DNA from: Prochlorococcus sp. AG-347-K20
GTDB lineage: Bacteria > Cyanobacteriota > Cyanobacteriia > PCC-6307 > Cyanobiaceae
Direction: 5' to 3'
DNA length: 64,000 nucleotides
Assembly: GCA_003281315.1 (NCBI GenBank)
Contig: QCCH01000001.1
Coordinates: forward strand, 62,001-126,000
Below, piece by piece: positions 1 to 10,761 of the stretch. The notes under the pieces were generated by a model that was not told the origin of the DNA, did not search any database, and worked only from the letters and a program-made list of their open reading frames with translations. Positions within the stretch are counted from its first letter, which is position 1, and every line of letters starts with the position of its first letter. The translations under genes were made by a program, and so were the position numbers.

Positions 1-1258
1 ATCTAAAGATAGAGCTAAAGCCTTCTTGACTAGTGATACCTAAAAATACGGTTATTTCACTTATAAAACCGCTCATCCCAGGTAGGGCTAGAGAGGCCAA
101 AGAGCTTGCCAAGAAAAAAGCAAAAGTTATTGGCAAGACCTTTGCTAAACCGCCCATATTTGGTATTGAAAGAGTATTTGTTCTTTCATAGAAAGAGCCC
201 GTAACAAAAAACATAGCTGCAGCGATGAGTCCGTGACTGATCATTTGGAGCATTGCTCCGCTTATACCTAAAGCGTCTACTGCTCCAATCCCTAATAAAA
301 CAAAACCCATATGACTTACAGAGCTACATGCAATTCTCCTTTTAACATTATCTTGTGCAAAGGCATTAAGAGCTCCGTAAATTATGTTGATGATTCCAAG
401 AATAATTAACGCAGGTGCAATCTGAAGGTGTACTTCAGGTAGTATTTGAACATTGAATCTCAAGAGAGCGTAGCCTCCCATTTTTAAGAGTATCCCAGCC
501 AGTAACATTGAAACTGGGGCATTAGCTTCTCCATGTGCATCTGGTAACCAAGTATGTAAAGGAAAGATAGGAAGTTTTACTCCAAAACCAATTAAAAATC
601 CTAAATAAGATAATAAGGCTAGGCTGCCTGTTACATGTTTATTGGTTAAATCAGTAATATTCAAAGTAAAGGTGTCACCACTTAAGGCAAGTGCTAACCC
701 ACTAATGAGTATTAATAAAGAGGCTAAAGCTGTATAGAGGATAAATTTAGTGGCAGCATATAATTTCTTTTTCCCTCCCCAAATAGCAATAAGAAGATAA
801 ACCGGAACTAATTCAAGTTCCCATGCCAAGAAAAATAATAGGAAATCTTGAGAAAGGAAAACTAGTGCCTGTGCTGATGCTTGAACTAATAAAAGAGCGA
901 AATATAAATTAGATTTTTTCTTAATTTTCCAACTAGCCGCGGCTGATAAAAATGTAATTAATCCACTTAAAGCTACTAGAGGAGCAGATAACCCATCTAC
1001 GCCAAGAGACCACTCTAGGCCTATTGATGGTAACCAGGTAGCCCTTTCTACCAGCTGTAACGTACTATCTGAAGTATTGAATTTTTGAAAAAGGACTCCA
1101 ATTATTAGTAAAAAATCTATAAATAAAAAACTTAATGAGATATTTCTAGGGAGTGTATTATCTTCTCCTTCTTTTGAACTCAAGAAAGGCATTATTAATG
1201 CCCCGATTAAAGGCAGTAAAACAATAGATGATAGCCAAGGAAAAGATTCTAAATTCAT
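1..1258 (-). CDS. ndhD: NAD(P)H-quinone oxidoreductase subunit 4 (NdhD), partial, runs off the left edge
   Basis: Continuous minus-strand coding sequence from ATG at 1258 to the window edge; hydrophobic NdhD/proton-pumping subunit-like translation. Not in the supplied ORF list. Confidence 0.8.
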   Translation of the reverse strand, partial: MNLESFPWLSSIVLLPLIGALIMPFLSSKEGEDNTLPRNISLSFLFIDFLLIIGVLFQKFNTSDSTLQLVERATWLPSIGLEWSLGVDGLSAPLVALSGLITFLSAAASWKIKKKSNLYFALLLVQASAQALVFLSQDFLLFFLAWELELVPVYLLIAIWGGKKKLYAATKFILYTALASLLILISGLALALSGDTFTLNITDLTNKHVTGSLALLSYLGFLIGFGVKLPIFPLHTWLPDAHGEANAPVSMLLAGILLKMGGYALLRFNVQILPEVHLQIAPALIILGIINIIYGALNAFAQDNVKRRIACSSVSHMGFVLLGIGAVDALGISGAMLQMISHGLIAAAMFFVTGSFYERTNTLSIPNMGGLAKVLPITFAFFLASSLASLALPGMSGFISEITVFLGITSQEGFSSIFR

Positions 1259-1337
1259 TTATGTAATGAATAATTTTTTTATTCTAGTTGAAGTTGTACT
1301 AGCTTGAGACTATAACATTAAAAATGCCTAAGTAAAA

Positions 1338-2285
1338 CTACTTAGCAGAGATAGCACTAAATTGGCTGCCTGTTGTTTGAATGTTTAAGAATGGTGCTCT
1401 GCTAGCTACACCTGACTTCTCCCATGCTTTTACCATCGCTTGACTAACATTTTTACCATTTTCTTTTTTACACAAAGCTAAGATACTTGGCCCAGCCCCA
1501 CTAATTGCGCATCCTAGAGCACCTGCATTTAGTGCGGCATCTTTGACTTCTAGTCCACCTTTAATAAGTTTCCATCTATAGGGTTCATGGAGCTTATCAA
1601 ACATTCCCTCTTTTATAAGTTCTGCATTTCCTGCTTTTAAGCCGTTTAGTAATAAAGTAAGTGCCCCCATATTTGTCACTGCATCAGAAATAGGCACATT
1701 CTTAGGCATAACCTTTCTTGCTTCACTTGTGCTTAGACGAATTGCAGGTATTGCTACAACAACTTTAATTGAATCATGCCAATCACATCTTATGATTCTC
1801 CATCTTTGAGAAGACGACCTGGCTGTTAAACAAAGCCCTCCTAGGAGAGAGGGAACTACATTATCAGGATGACCTTCTATATCAATGGCAAGTTCAAGGA
1901 GTTTTTCTTTTGCTAATGGAGAGTTCATTATTGCATTTGCTCCGATTAGCCCAGCAACTATTGCCGTAGCACTGCTCCCCAGCCCGCGTGCAGGCGGTAC
2001 TGCCAACTTAACTCTTGCTTCAAGTGCAAAAGGATCAATATTTGCGCTCTGCCATACTTTCTGAGCTGCTCTAAAAACTAAGTTTTCAGGTCCTCCTCTT
2101 AAGTGATTACCATCGGTACTTTCCATTATTAAGTCAAATCTATCTCCACCACCATCAATCCGCGTAAATACAAACTCATTATATAAATCTAATGCTGCTC
2201 CAAGACAATCGAATCCAGGCCCTAAATTGGCAGTTGTGGAAGGCACTGTTACCTTTATTTTTTTACCTACTTCAGGAATAGACAT
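1338..2285 (-). CDS. thrB: homoserine kinase
   Basis: GHMP kinase motif PPARGLGSSATAIVAGL; N-terminal VPSTTANLGPGFDCLG. Confidence 0.95.
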   Translation of the reverse strand: MSIPEVGKKIKVTVPSTTANLGPGFDCLGAALDLYNEFVFTRIDGGGDRFDLIMESTDGNHLRGGPENLVFRAAQKVWQSANIDPFALEARVKLAVPPARGLGSSATAIVAGLIGANAIMNSPLAKEKLLELAIDIEGHPDNVVPSLLGGLCLTARSSSQRWRIIRCDWHDSIKVVVAIPAIRLSTSEARKVMPKNVPISDAVTNMGALTLLLNGLKAGNAELIKEGMFDKLHEPYRWKLIKGGLEVKDAALNAGALGCAISGAGPSILALCKKENGKNVSQAMVKAWEKSGVASRAPFLNIQTTGSQFSAISAK

Positions 2286-2294
2286 TTTTTGTTA

Positions 2295-3329
2295 CTAAGT
2301 TTCTAGAAGCATTTTTGCTCTGCAGGCTGCACTAAAAAGTCCAAACTCTTCATCTAAAATTACTTTCATAGGTATTGTTTTAAGAATATCTTTTAATCTT
2401 CCTTTGTCGAAAAATTGTTTCATAAATAAATCTGATTTAAAGTTTTTGAAATGTTTTGATGCGGTTCCTCCAGAAATCCATAACCCACCTAAGCACAATT
2501 CTTGAAGAGCAACATCTCCTAATAGAGAGGCATATGCGCCTAACCAAATCCCCTCAACTTCAATCATTAGCTGATCCCCTTCTTTAGAGAGATTGCAAAT
2601 TTTTTCGGGAAGTTCTTTTCTCGCAGCATCAAAAATATTAATTCCTTTTATATATTTTTGTAGAGGATGGTTTTGGGCATCAGGTTTGCTTAGTCTCCAT
2701 TCGGCAATTCTTGACAAGCCAGTGCCGCTAATAATTCTCTCACAAGATATCCTCTCAACTTTTAGGTAATTCTTAAGCCAAATTTTTAATTCCCATTCTA
2801 ATTTTGACTTTGGTGAATACTCAACATGACCACCTTCACTAGCTAAAACTTTTACTTTTTTCCCTGATATTATGCCTCTTGCAATGCCCAAACCAGTCCC
2901 AGCTCCCACAATGGCATGCAAATCATTATTAGCAGCTTTATGATGAGATCCATTTAAGATAGTAGAATATTGATTATTTGTTAAATAAGGTATTCCATAA
3001 ACTTGGACTGCGAAATCATTTATTAGCTCGCAGCTTTTAAAATTAAATTTGTTCTGCAAAGCATTTCCAGAAATATTCCATGACAAGTTAATTATTTTTG
3101 CTTGGTTGTTATATAAAGGACCAGCTACGGCGAAACATGCAGTAGAAGGATGAGCAATATTTTTGCATTCATTTTTGAGAAAATCTTCTAGGATTAGATC
3201 AAAAGAATCCCAATTAGAAGATTTATATTTCTTTTTGAATAATAACTTAGGCGAATCATCATTTATTACTTTTTCAAATATTCCCAATAGAACCTTTGTA
3301 CCTCCTAAATCACAAGCGAGAAAATTCAT
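2295..3329 (-). CDS. glk: glucokinase
   Basis: ROK/glucokinase motifs LACDLGGTKVLLGIF, GAGTGLGIARG, EGGHVEYSP. Confidence 0.9.
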   Translation of the reverse strand: MNFLACDLGGTKVLLGIFEKVINDDSPKLLFKKKYKSSNWDSFDLILEDFLKNECKNIAHPSTACFAVAGPLYNNQAKIINLSWNISGNALQNKFNFKSCELINDFAVQVYGIPYLTNNQYSTILNGSHHKAANNDLHAIVGAGTGLGIARGIISGKKVKVLASEGGHVEYSPKSKLEWELKIWLKNYLKVERISCERIISGTGLSRIAEWRLSKPDAQNHPLQKYIKGINIFDAARKELPEKICNLSKEGDQLMIEVEGIWLGAYASLLGDVALQELCLGGLWISGGTASKHFKNFKSDLFMKQFFDKGRLKDILKTIPMKVILDEEFGLFSAACRAKMLLET

Positions 3330-3339
3330 ATACTTGAAA

Positions 3340-5256
3340 TTATTCTGTTCTCCCTTTTTTATCTATTAAATCATCAATTAATTTGTAAAGATTTGGTAAA
3401 TTGAAAATTCCTAAATTTCTTCCATTCAAAGCTCTTAAAGCTACTGAATCAATCTCCTCTTCTTTATCTCCAATAACTGCAATTAAAGGAACTCTCCCGA
3501 GAGTTGCTTCTCTAATTTTATATCCTATTTTTTCATTCCTAATATCAACTTTTGATCGGTAGCCATTATTGTTTATTAATTCATTAAACTTTAAACACTT
3601 TTCAATATTTCTATCAGTAATGCTCAATAAAATTATTTGATAAGGCGCAAGCCAAATTGGGAATTTTGCCTCATATTGTTCAATCAAGATGCCGATAAAT
3701 CTTTCAAAGGATCCTAAAATTGCTCTATGAAGCATAACTGGATTTCTTTTTTCATTATCAATATCTACATAAGTTGCATCCAACCTGATAGGCATTGAGA
3801 AATCAACCTGAATAGTTCCGCATTGCCAGACTCTATTAAGACAATCTTTTAATGAAAATTCTATTTTTGGACCATAAAAAGCACCTTCACCTGGTTGGAG
3901 TTCCCATTTTAGATTCTTATTATCGAGAGCTTTAGTAAGAGCCTCTTCTGATTTATCCCAAATCTCCTCACTACCTACCCTTTTTTCAGGACGAGTTGAT
4001 AATTTGATAATTACTTCATCAAAACCAAAAGTTTTATAAACCTCGAAAACAAGATCTATAAAAGTAGATACCTCTTCTTGAATTTGCTCTTCTGTGCAGA
4101 ATATGTGCGCATCATCTTGAGTAAAGTTTCTTACCCTCATTAAGCCGTGTAGTGCACCAGAGGGCTCATTTCTGTGACAAGAACCAAATTCAGCAAGACG
4201 AATGGGTAAATCCTTATAACTTTTTAGACCTTGATTAAATAATTGAATATGACAAGGACAATTCATTGGTTTAATTGCATAAGTCCGATTTTCTGATGCA
4301 GTAGTGAACATATCGTCTCTAAATTTTTCCCAATGACCGGATTTTTCCCAAAGAGATTTATCAACAGCTTGTGGGGTTTTAATTTCTAAATAATCATTTT
4401 TTTTGAGTATTTCTCTTATGTATTTTTCCAGTACTTGGTAGATTGTCCATCCATTTGGATGCCAAAAAATCATTCCTGGAGATTCTTCTTGTATATGAAA
4501 TAGTGAATGTTTTTTACCAAGTTTTCTATGATCTCTTTTTTCCGCTTCCTCAATTCTTGTTAAGTAGTCATTGAGTTCTTTTTCTTTTGCCCATGCAGTT
4601 CCATATATTCTCTGTAATGATTCATTCTCACTATTACCTCTCCAGTATGAACCTGATAATTTAAGTAATTTAAAGTGTCTTAAATGTCTTGTGTTTGGTA
4701 CGTGAGGCCCTCTACACATGTCGATATATTCTTCGTGCTTGTATAAATTGATGAGACCTTCTTCAGGAATTTCTTCAATTATTCTTAATTTAAAAGTCTC
4801 ATCTCTTTCTTTAAAAGTTTTAATTGCCTCTTCTTTAGAAACTTGTAAAATTTCAACGTCATAGTTTGTTTTTATTAATTTATTAATTCTATTTTCGATT
4901 TTTATTAAATCTTCAGGAGTAAATCTGTATTCAGAGAAAACATCGTAATAAAAACCATCTTCAATTACAGGTCCAATCGCCATTTTAATATTAGAGTAAA
5001 TTTGTTTAACTGCATGACCAATAAGGTGAGCGAAAGAATGTCTTATTATTTCAATTCCTTCCCTATCTTTTGATGTGATGATTACAACTTTGGAATCTTT
5101 ATTAATAGGAATTGTTGCATCAAGAAGAACATCATTTACTTTCCCAGCAATTGTTGCTTTAGCTAATCCAGTACCTATACTCTGGGCAATTTCTAGAATA
5201 GTTACAGATTTTTCGAAAACCTTTTTTGAACCATCAGGCAAGGTAATTATTGGCAT
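3340..5256 (-). CDS. thrS: threonyl-tRNA synthetase
   Basis: TGS domain plus class II motifs ([33 protein letters not shown]). Confidence 0.97.
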   Translation of the reverse strand: MPIITLPDGSKKVFEKSVTILEIAQSIGTGLAKATIAGKVNDVLLDATIPINKDSKVVIITSKDREGIEIIRHSFAHLIGHAVKQIYSNIKMAIGPVIEDGFYYDVFSEYRFTPEDLIKIENRINKLIKTNYDVEILQVSKEEAIKTFKERDETFKLRIIEEIPEEGLINLYKHEEYIDMCRGPHVPNTRHLRHFKLLKLSGSYWRGNSENESLQRIYGTAWAKEKELNDYLTRIEEAEKRDHRKLGKKHSLFHIQEESPGMIFWHPNGWTIYQVLEKYIREILKKNDYLEIKTPQAVDKSLWEKSGHWEKFRDDMFTTASENRTYAIKPMNCPCHIQLFNQGLKSYKDLPIRLAEFGSCHRNEPSGALHGLMRVRNFTQDDAHIFCTEEQIQEEVSTFIDLVFEVYKTFGFDEVIIKLSTRPEKRVGSEEIWDKSEEALTKALDNKNLKWELQPGEGAFYGPKIEFSLKDCLNRVWQCGTIQVDFSMPIRLDATYVDIDNEKRNPVMLHRAILGSFERFIGILIEQYEAKFPIWLAPYQIILLSITDRNIEKCLKFNELINNNGYRSKVDIRNEKIGYKIREATLGRVPLIAVIGDKEEEIDSVALRALNGRNLGIFNLPNLYKLIDDLIDKKGRTE

Positions 5257-5259
5257 AAT

Positions 5260-6276
5260 TTATTTCTCCATTTCAAAAAATCCCAATTTTGATTTAACTC
5301 TTTTTAAAGTCTGATTCGCTAAATCTTCAGCTTTTTCCTTCCCTTCATTAAGGATTTTATTTAGTTGATAGGGATCATTAATTAATAATTTATATTTCTT
5401 CTGAATAGGTTCAAGTGATTCAATAAGTTGTTCGGTAATTAATTTTTTAAATGTCCCCCATCCAGTCTCTGAGAATTCATTTTCACATTGAGAAATTTCT
5501 TTGCCAGATAATATTGAATAAATCATCAAAAGATTTTTTGATTCTGGTCTCTCAGGGTTGTTAAATTCAATTCCAATAGAACTGTCACTTTTTGCTCTTT
5601 TAATTTTTTTTGTGATTATTTCAGGAGGATCTAATAAGTTAATGCGACTGCCTTCATTAGGATCACTTTTGCTCATCTTTTTTGAACCATCAATTAAACT
5701 CATTATTTTTGAACCATTCTTCATGATGATTGGTTGAGGGATCTTTAAAATATTTTTACCCTTACTAAATCTGGCATTAATTCTCTGTTGTGCAATATCT
5801 CTCGCAAGTTCAAGATGTTGTTTTTGATCCTCACCTACTGGTACGAAGTCAGCATCATAAAGAAGGATGTCTGCAGCCATAAGTATTGGATAGTCAAATA
5901 ATCCAATAGATACATTATTACCTTGTTGTATGGATTTTTCTTTAAATTGAATCATTCTTTCCATCCAATTTATTGGGGTCATGCAATTTAATATCCAACA
6001 AAGTTCTGAATGCGCTGAAATCTGACTTTGGACAAAAATTGAACATATATTTGGATTTATTCCACAAGCGACGTACAAAGCCGCTGTAGAGATAGTGTTC
6101 TGAGATAATTCTTTGGGATTATATGAGGCTGTTATTGCGTGCAAATCAACTACACATAGAAATGTTTCATATTGCTCTTGAAGCGTAACCCAATTATTTA
6201 TGGCCCCAAGCCAATTCCCAATATGTAAATCACCAGTTGGTTGAACTCCCGAAAGAATTCTTTTTTTATTTGCCAT
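5260..6276 (-). CDS. trpS: tryptophanyl-tRNA synthetase
   Basis: GVQPTGDLHIGNWLGA and KMSKS motifs. Confidence 0.97.
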   Translation of the reverse strand: MANKKRILSGVQPTGDLHIGNWLGAINNWVTLQEQYETFLCVVDLHAITASYNPKELSQNTISTAALYVACGINPNICSIFVQSQISAHSELCWILNCMTPINWMERMIQFKEKSIQQGNNVSIGLFDYPILMAADILLYDADFVPVGEDQKQHLELARDIAQQRINARFSKGKNILKIPQPIIMKNGSKIMSLIDGSKKMSKSDPNEGSRINLLDPPEIITKKIKRAKSDSSIGIEFNNPERPESKNLLMIYSILSGKEISQCENEFSETGWGTFKKLITEQLIESLEPIQKKYKLLINDPYQLNKILNEGKEKAEDLANQTLKRVKSKLGFFEMEK

Positions 6277-6688
6277 CCTCTTCTACTTCGCTAGATTGAA
6301 TCTCCTCAGTTGATGTACTTTTTACAGGTCTTGCAAAAGGATCAGGTGCTGTTTTTGTTTTTTCTTCATAAGAATTTTGTGATTGTCTACTCGGAGAAGA
6401 GTTGTTATTATTTTTTGCATATTCTTTGATTGAGTCAATCAATTTTTCGTCTTTGATCATTTCGCTAAGTGTTCTAACAGAGAAACCCAGAACTGCAACG
6501 GTAGATCTTAATTGAAAGGTCTCTTGTATTGATTTAACAGCTTTCATTTCGTTATCACTTAATCTTATGCGGAATCCCCCTCCATCTCTTCTGCCGCCCG
6601 ATCTATCTCTGAAATTAGATCTTTCATTATTAGAATGACCTCTGTAATTTTCTTGTCCAGGATTATTGCTGAAATTTGAATTAGACAT
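6266..6688 (-). CDS. hypothetical protein, RG/N-rich N-terminus plus possible ribbon-helix-helix-like segment
   Basis: ORF overlapping trpS start by 11 bp; low-complexity NNPGQENYRGHSNNERSNFRDRSGGRRDGGG followed by FRIRLSDNEMKAVKSIQETF. Confidence 0.7.
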   Translation of the reverse strand: MSNSNFSNNPGQENYRGHSNNERSNFRDRSGGRRDGGGFRIRLSDNEMKAVKSIQETFQLRSTVAVLGFSVRTLSEMIKDEKLIDSIKEYAKNNNNSSPSRQSQNSYEEKTKTAPDPFARPVKSTSTEEIQSSEVEEDGK

Positions 6689-6853
6689 CTTAATGTTTCT
6701 TAAGTTATTTAAATAGTCTATTAACTTACCATCTTGTTATGCAATAAGTCTTTTTAAAAAGCTTAAATTTTTATCTTTTGATTAACGACTTATGAAATTT
6801 TGCTTTTCTCATTCACAACTTGCATTAAAATAAAATTAGAAAAATAAAGTATT

Positions 6854-8188
6854 GTGTTTGATATTAGTAAAGAAAACCTTTTAAAGGATTTCATAAAGTT
6901 TCCAAAAAAAAATCTTCTTATTATTTTATTATTGTTAGGTTTTGGGGAATGGTTTGTAAGTGACTTAATTCATTTTGCAGGAGGCTCAATAGGATTTTTT
7001 GCTTTGTGTTTGGGGGGATATTTTTACTTGAATAATGATAAGCCTAAATTTAATGAGCCAAATAATTTAGATGGTTGGATAAATCTATGTAATGAAGATT
7101 TAAATTTTTTTGAAGAACTTGAAGCAACAAATGAATTAGAAAAACATAATTCAAAAAGACAAAAAAAACTTGAATCTATTCTTAATAGATGTGAAAAAGA
7201 AAAAATAAGTTACATTGGACAAAAAGATTATCAAAGTTTTCAATCTGTTTTGAAAAGTAATTTCAAAGCAGATAAGTTTGACTTTGATTTATACGAAAAA
7301 CTGCCTAAATACAATTCTTCTCAAGTTATTCCAGAAGAAGCTTTGAAGAGTGATGCAATCCTGTATTTTATAAACTTGCCTTTGTCGGCAAATGATTTTT
7401 TGTGGCTGGAAAAGTTTCCTAAAAATATGCCAATCTGGTTGGTGGCTTTAACTTCCAACCAAATAGAAGCCAAAAATCAGATAGAAGATCTAAAGTCTCA
7501 AATTTCAAGTGACTTTTTAAACAAAATTATTACTTTTGATGTGAATAAGAGTGAAATAACAAATATACCTTTTTCTTTAAGGAAGTTTTTCATAAGTTCA
7601 TCTAAAAATATTGAAAATACAAAAAAAAGGCTCTTGAAAGAACTTCATGCTGCCTGGCAAGCTGAAATTGAAGGTATAAGAAGAATGCAGTTAAAAGGTA
7701 TACAAAGAAAAAATCAAATTCTTGTCGCAACAACTGTTTTCTTATCTCCTATCCCATCAATTGATGTTATGGCAATGACAGTATTAAATTCTTTAATGAT
7801 TAAAGAAATTAAGTCTATATGGGGATGTAATTGGTCTCCTGAAATTTTAGATAAAGTATCCAAAGAGATTTTAAAGACTGCAATTGCTCAGGGAGTTATT
7901 GAATGGAGTGGACAGACTCTAATTGGCATAACAAAACTACATGGCCCAAATTGGCTTGTCTCTGGAACATTTCAGGCTGTAAGTGCTGCTTATTTAACAA
8001 GAGTAGTATCAAGTTCTTTGGCTGATTTTATGGCAATAACAAAAGGGGTAGAAGAACCTGATTTGGATTTTATAAAGAAAAATTCTGAGAAAATTGTTGA
8101 AGAAGCTTTTGAAAAAGAAAAAATAAATTGGAAAGGATTTATTTCTGATCTTAGAAAACCACTTATGAAACTATCTTTTAATTCATAA
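6854..8188 (+). CDS. DUF697-type membrane-associated protein
   Basis: 444-aa ORF; C-terminal segment VFLSPIPSIDVMAMTVLNSLMIKEIKSIWG resembles DUF697/YcjF-type domains. Confidence 0.7.
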   Translation: MFDISKENLLKDFIKFPKKNLLIILLLLGFGEWFVSDLIHFAGGSIGFFALCLGGYFYLNNDKPKFNEPNNLDGWINLCNEDLNFFEELEATNELEKHNSKRQKKLESILNRCEKEKISYIGQKDYQSFQSVLKSNFKADKFDFDLYEKLPKYNSSQVIPEEALKSDAILYFINLPLSANDFLWLEKFPKNMPIWLVALTSNQIEAKNQIEDLKSQISSDFLNKIITFDVNKSEITNIPFSLRKFFISSSKNIENTKKRLLKELHAAWQAEIEGIRRMQLKGIQRKNQILVATTVFLSPIPSIDVMAMTVLNSLMIKEIKSIWGCNWSPEILDKVSKEILKTAIAQGVIEWSGQTLIGITKLHGPNWLVSGTFQAVSAAYLTRVVSSSLADFMAITKGVEEPDLDFIKKNSEKIVEEAFEKEKINWKGFISDLRKPLMKLSFNS

Positions 8189-8190
8189 TC

Positions 8191-9108
8191 TTGGGTCGAA
8201 TATTAAATATGAAAAAAAATATTTTTTTTTTAAGTTTGATACTTCTGTTTTCTATTGCTTCAGGCTCATGTAAGAGAATATCAAATAAAAATGAAACTAA
8301 AGAAGTAATACTGGCAAGTTTCACTGTTTTGGCGGATATAATTAGCAATGTCGCTAAAGATGATTTTATTGTTAGATCAATAACGAAACCTGGAGTTGAA
8401 GTTCATGGCTACCAACCAACTCCAAGCGATTTGGTAAATGCCTCTAATGCTTTTGTTTTTATTGATAATGGATTTGGATTTGAATTATGGGCTGAAAAAT
8501 TTGTTTCTAATTTAAAAGTTAAAAGAATTACTGTCGCGGAAGATTTGGATCCTATTTTTATTAGTGAAGATTTTTACAAAGGGAAACCCAATCCTCATGC
8601 CTGGATTTCTCCAAAAAGAGGGATGCTATACGTAGATATTCTCGTGGATTCTTTATCAGAATTGAGGCCATCCAAAAGGACATTATTTGAAGAAAATGGA
8701 AAAATTTATAAAGATAAACTATCTAAAATAGATAAAGAATTCTCACTTTTTATTAATAACTTAAATAAAGACAAGAGGTATCTAGTAAGTTGTGAAGGTG
8801 CTTTTTCGTATCTAACAAATGATTATGGATTAGAGGAAGTTTATTTGTGGCCAGTTAATGCTGAGAGTCAAATTACTCCTAAAAGAATGGCAAGAACAAT
8901 CTCACTAGTTAAAGAAAAAAATGTTCCATCTGTATTTTGCGAAAGTACTGTAAGTAACGAATCTCAAATGGTTGTTGCAAACGAAACTGGGGCTAATTTT
9001 GGAGGAAATCTTTTTGTTGATTCATTATCTGATGATAGTGGGCCTGCTAGTTCATACATAACAATGCTTGAGCATAATTTGGATTTGATTAAAAAAGGAC
9101 TTTTTTGA
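8191..9108 (+). CDS. metal (Zn/Mn) ABC transporter substrate-binding lipoprotein
   Basis: Signal/lipobox region then ZnuA/MntC-type motifs (VEVHGYQPTPSDL, NPHAWISPKRG); upstream of ATPase and permease. Confidence 0.88.
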   Translation: MGRILNMKKNIFFLSLILLFSIASGSCKRISNKNETKEVILASFTVLADIISNVAKDDFIVRSITKPGVEVHGYQPTPSDLVNASNAFVFIDNGFGFELWAEKFVSNLKVKRITVAEDLDPIFISEDFYKGKPNPHAWISPKRGMLYVDILVDSLSELRPSKRTLFEENGKIYKDKLSKIDKEFSLFINNLNKDKRYLVSCEGAFSYLTNDYGLEEVYLWPVNAESQITPKRMARTISLVKEKNVPSVFCESTVSNESQMVVANETGANFGGNLFVDSLSDDSGPASSYITMLEHNLDLIKKGLF

Positions 9109-9111
9109 ATT

Positions 9112-9876
9112 ATGGAAACAATCAATTATCAAAACTTTAGGATTGAGGCAGAGAATATTTGCGTAGATTACAACGGTAAGGTGGCTTTGTATGATGCCAA
9201 TTTAAGATTGCAAGCTGGCCAGATTTGTGGGTTAGTAGGGATGAACGGGGCTGGTAAAACAACTTTCTTTAATGCTTTAACTGGCTTTGTAAATATTTCA
9301 AAGGGAAAAATTAGAATAAATGGAGAGTCTGTAAGATCTGCTCAAAAAGATCAGACAATTGCTTATGTTCCTCAAAATGAGGGAATTGATAGTCAATTTC
9401 CAATAAGTGTTTGGGATGTAGTGATGATGGGAAGATATGGTTCGATGAATATTTTTAGGTGTCCTAGAGAGTCTGATGTTCAGGCGGTTAAAGATGCTAT
9501 TGAGAGAGTTGATCTTACTGATCATTTATCTACACCTATTGGAAACTTATCTGGAGGTCAAAGAAAACGAACTTTTTTAGCCAGAGCAATTGCGCAAAGA
9601 GCATCAATACTTCTTCTTGATGAGCCTTTTTCAGGTGTTGATATAAGAACTGAAAAACTTATCTCGGAATTATTTATTCAATTTAAAAATGAGGGGAAAA
9701 CCATATTATTATCAACGCACGATATGATTCATGTCCGTGAATTTTGTGATTTAGTTCTTTTAATAAATAAAACTGTTGTAGCTTATGGTGAAACCTCTGA
9801 AGTGTTTACCCCTGAAAATATTACAACCACTTTTGGAGGGATCTCCCCTGATTTCTTGTTTGGACCTGAATCCTAA
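9112..9876 (+). CDS. metal ABC transporter ATP-binding protein
   Basis: Walker A GMNGAGKTT, signature LSGGQRKR, Walker B ILLLDEPF. Confidence 0.93.
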   Translation: METINYQNFRIEAENICVDYNGKVALYDANLRLQAGQICGLVGMNGAGKTTFFNALTGFVNISKGKIRINGESVRSAQKDQTIAYVPQNEGIDSQFPISVWDVVMMGRYGSMNIFRCPRESDVQAVKDAIERVDLTDHLSTPIGNLSGGQRKRTFLARAIAQRASILLLDEPFSGVDIRTEKLISELFIQFKNEGKTILLSTHDMIHVREFCDLVLLINKTVVAYGETSEVFTPENITTTFGGISPDFLFGPES

Positions 9877-9888
9877 ATTTTAATTTAT

Positions 9889-10761
9889 ATGGAGCTCTGT
9901 TCTTTTTTAACTTTAGATTCATTCATCACAGATCCTTTAACTCATGACTTTATGAGAAAAGCACTTCTTATGAGTTCATTAGTTGCAGCTGTTTGTGGTT
10001 TTCTATCATGTTATTTGACTCTTAAAGGATGGGCTTTAATGGGAGATGCAGTCTCACATTCGGTAATGCCTGGTGTTGTGGTTGCTTATGCATTAGGTCT
10101 TCCTTTCTCCTTAGGGGCATTTATTTTCGGAGTTGGTTCTGTAGCCTTGATAGGGTTTATTAAGCAGAAATCTAGAGTTAAGGAAGATACTGTTATTGGG
10201 TTGGTATTTACTGGATTTTTCGCTCTTGGAATAGTATTGGTTTCTAAGATTAGAAGTAATATTGATCTGCACTCTATTCTTTTTGGTAGTCCATTAGGAA
10301 TATCACTTTCAGATGTAAAACAAACTATATTCATTTCTTTATTGGTAGTAATCCTTTTATCAATTTTCAGAAAAGATTTAATGCTTTATTGTTTTGATCC
10401 TAGGCATGCAAAAACAGTTGGGATTAATGTATTTTTTCTTCATTATTTACTCCTCACGTGCTTATCTTTGGCAGCTGTTGTGGGGTTGCAGTCTGTTGGA
10501 ATTATTTTGGTAGTTGCAATGTTGATTACACCAGGGGCTACAGCATATTTACTTACGGATAAGTTTGATAACATGACAGTAATTTCAGTATTAAGTGCAA
10601 TCATATCAAGCCTTATAGGAATCTATGTTAGTTTTTGGTTTGATCTTGAAACAGGTGGATCAATTGTCTTGGCACAAACTTTTATATTTTTATTTGCTTT
10701 TTTATTCGCTCCAAGATATGGAATATTTAAGTTAAAGAAATTATTTGCCGGGTATAAATGA
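9889..10761 (+). CDS. metal ABC transporter permease (ABC-3 family)
   Basis: Multi-TM ORF with GDAVSHSVMPGVVVAY motif. Confidence 0.92.
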   Translation: MELCSFLTLDSFITDPLTHDFMRKALLMSSLVAAVCGFLSCYLTLKGWALMGDAVSHSVMPGVVVAYALGLPFSLGAFIFGVGSVALIGFIKQKSRVKEDTVIGLVFTGFFALGIVLVSKIRSNIDLHSILFGSPLGISLSDVKQTIFISLLVVILLSIFRKDLMLYCFDPRHAKTVGINVFFLHYLLLTCLSLAAVVGLQSVGIILVVAMLITPGATAYLLTDKFDNMTVISVLSAIISSLIGIYVSFWFDLETGGSIVLAQTFIFLFAFLFAPRYGIFKLKKLFAGYK

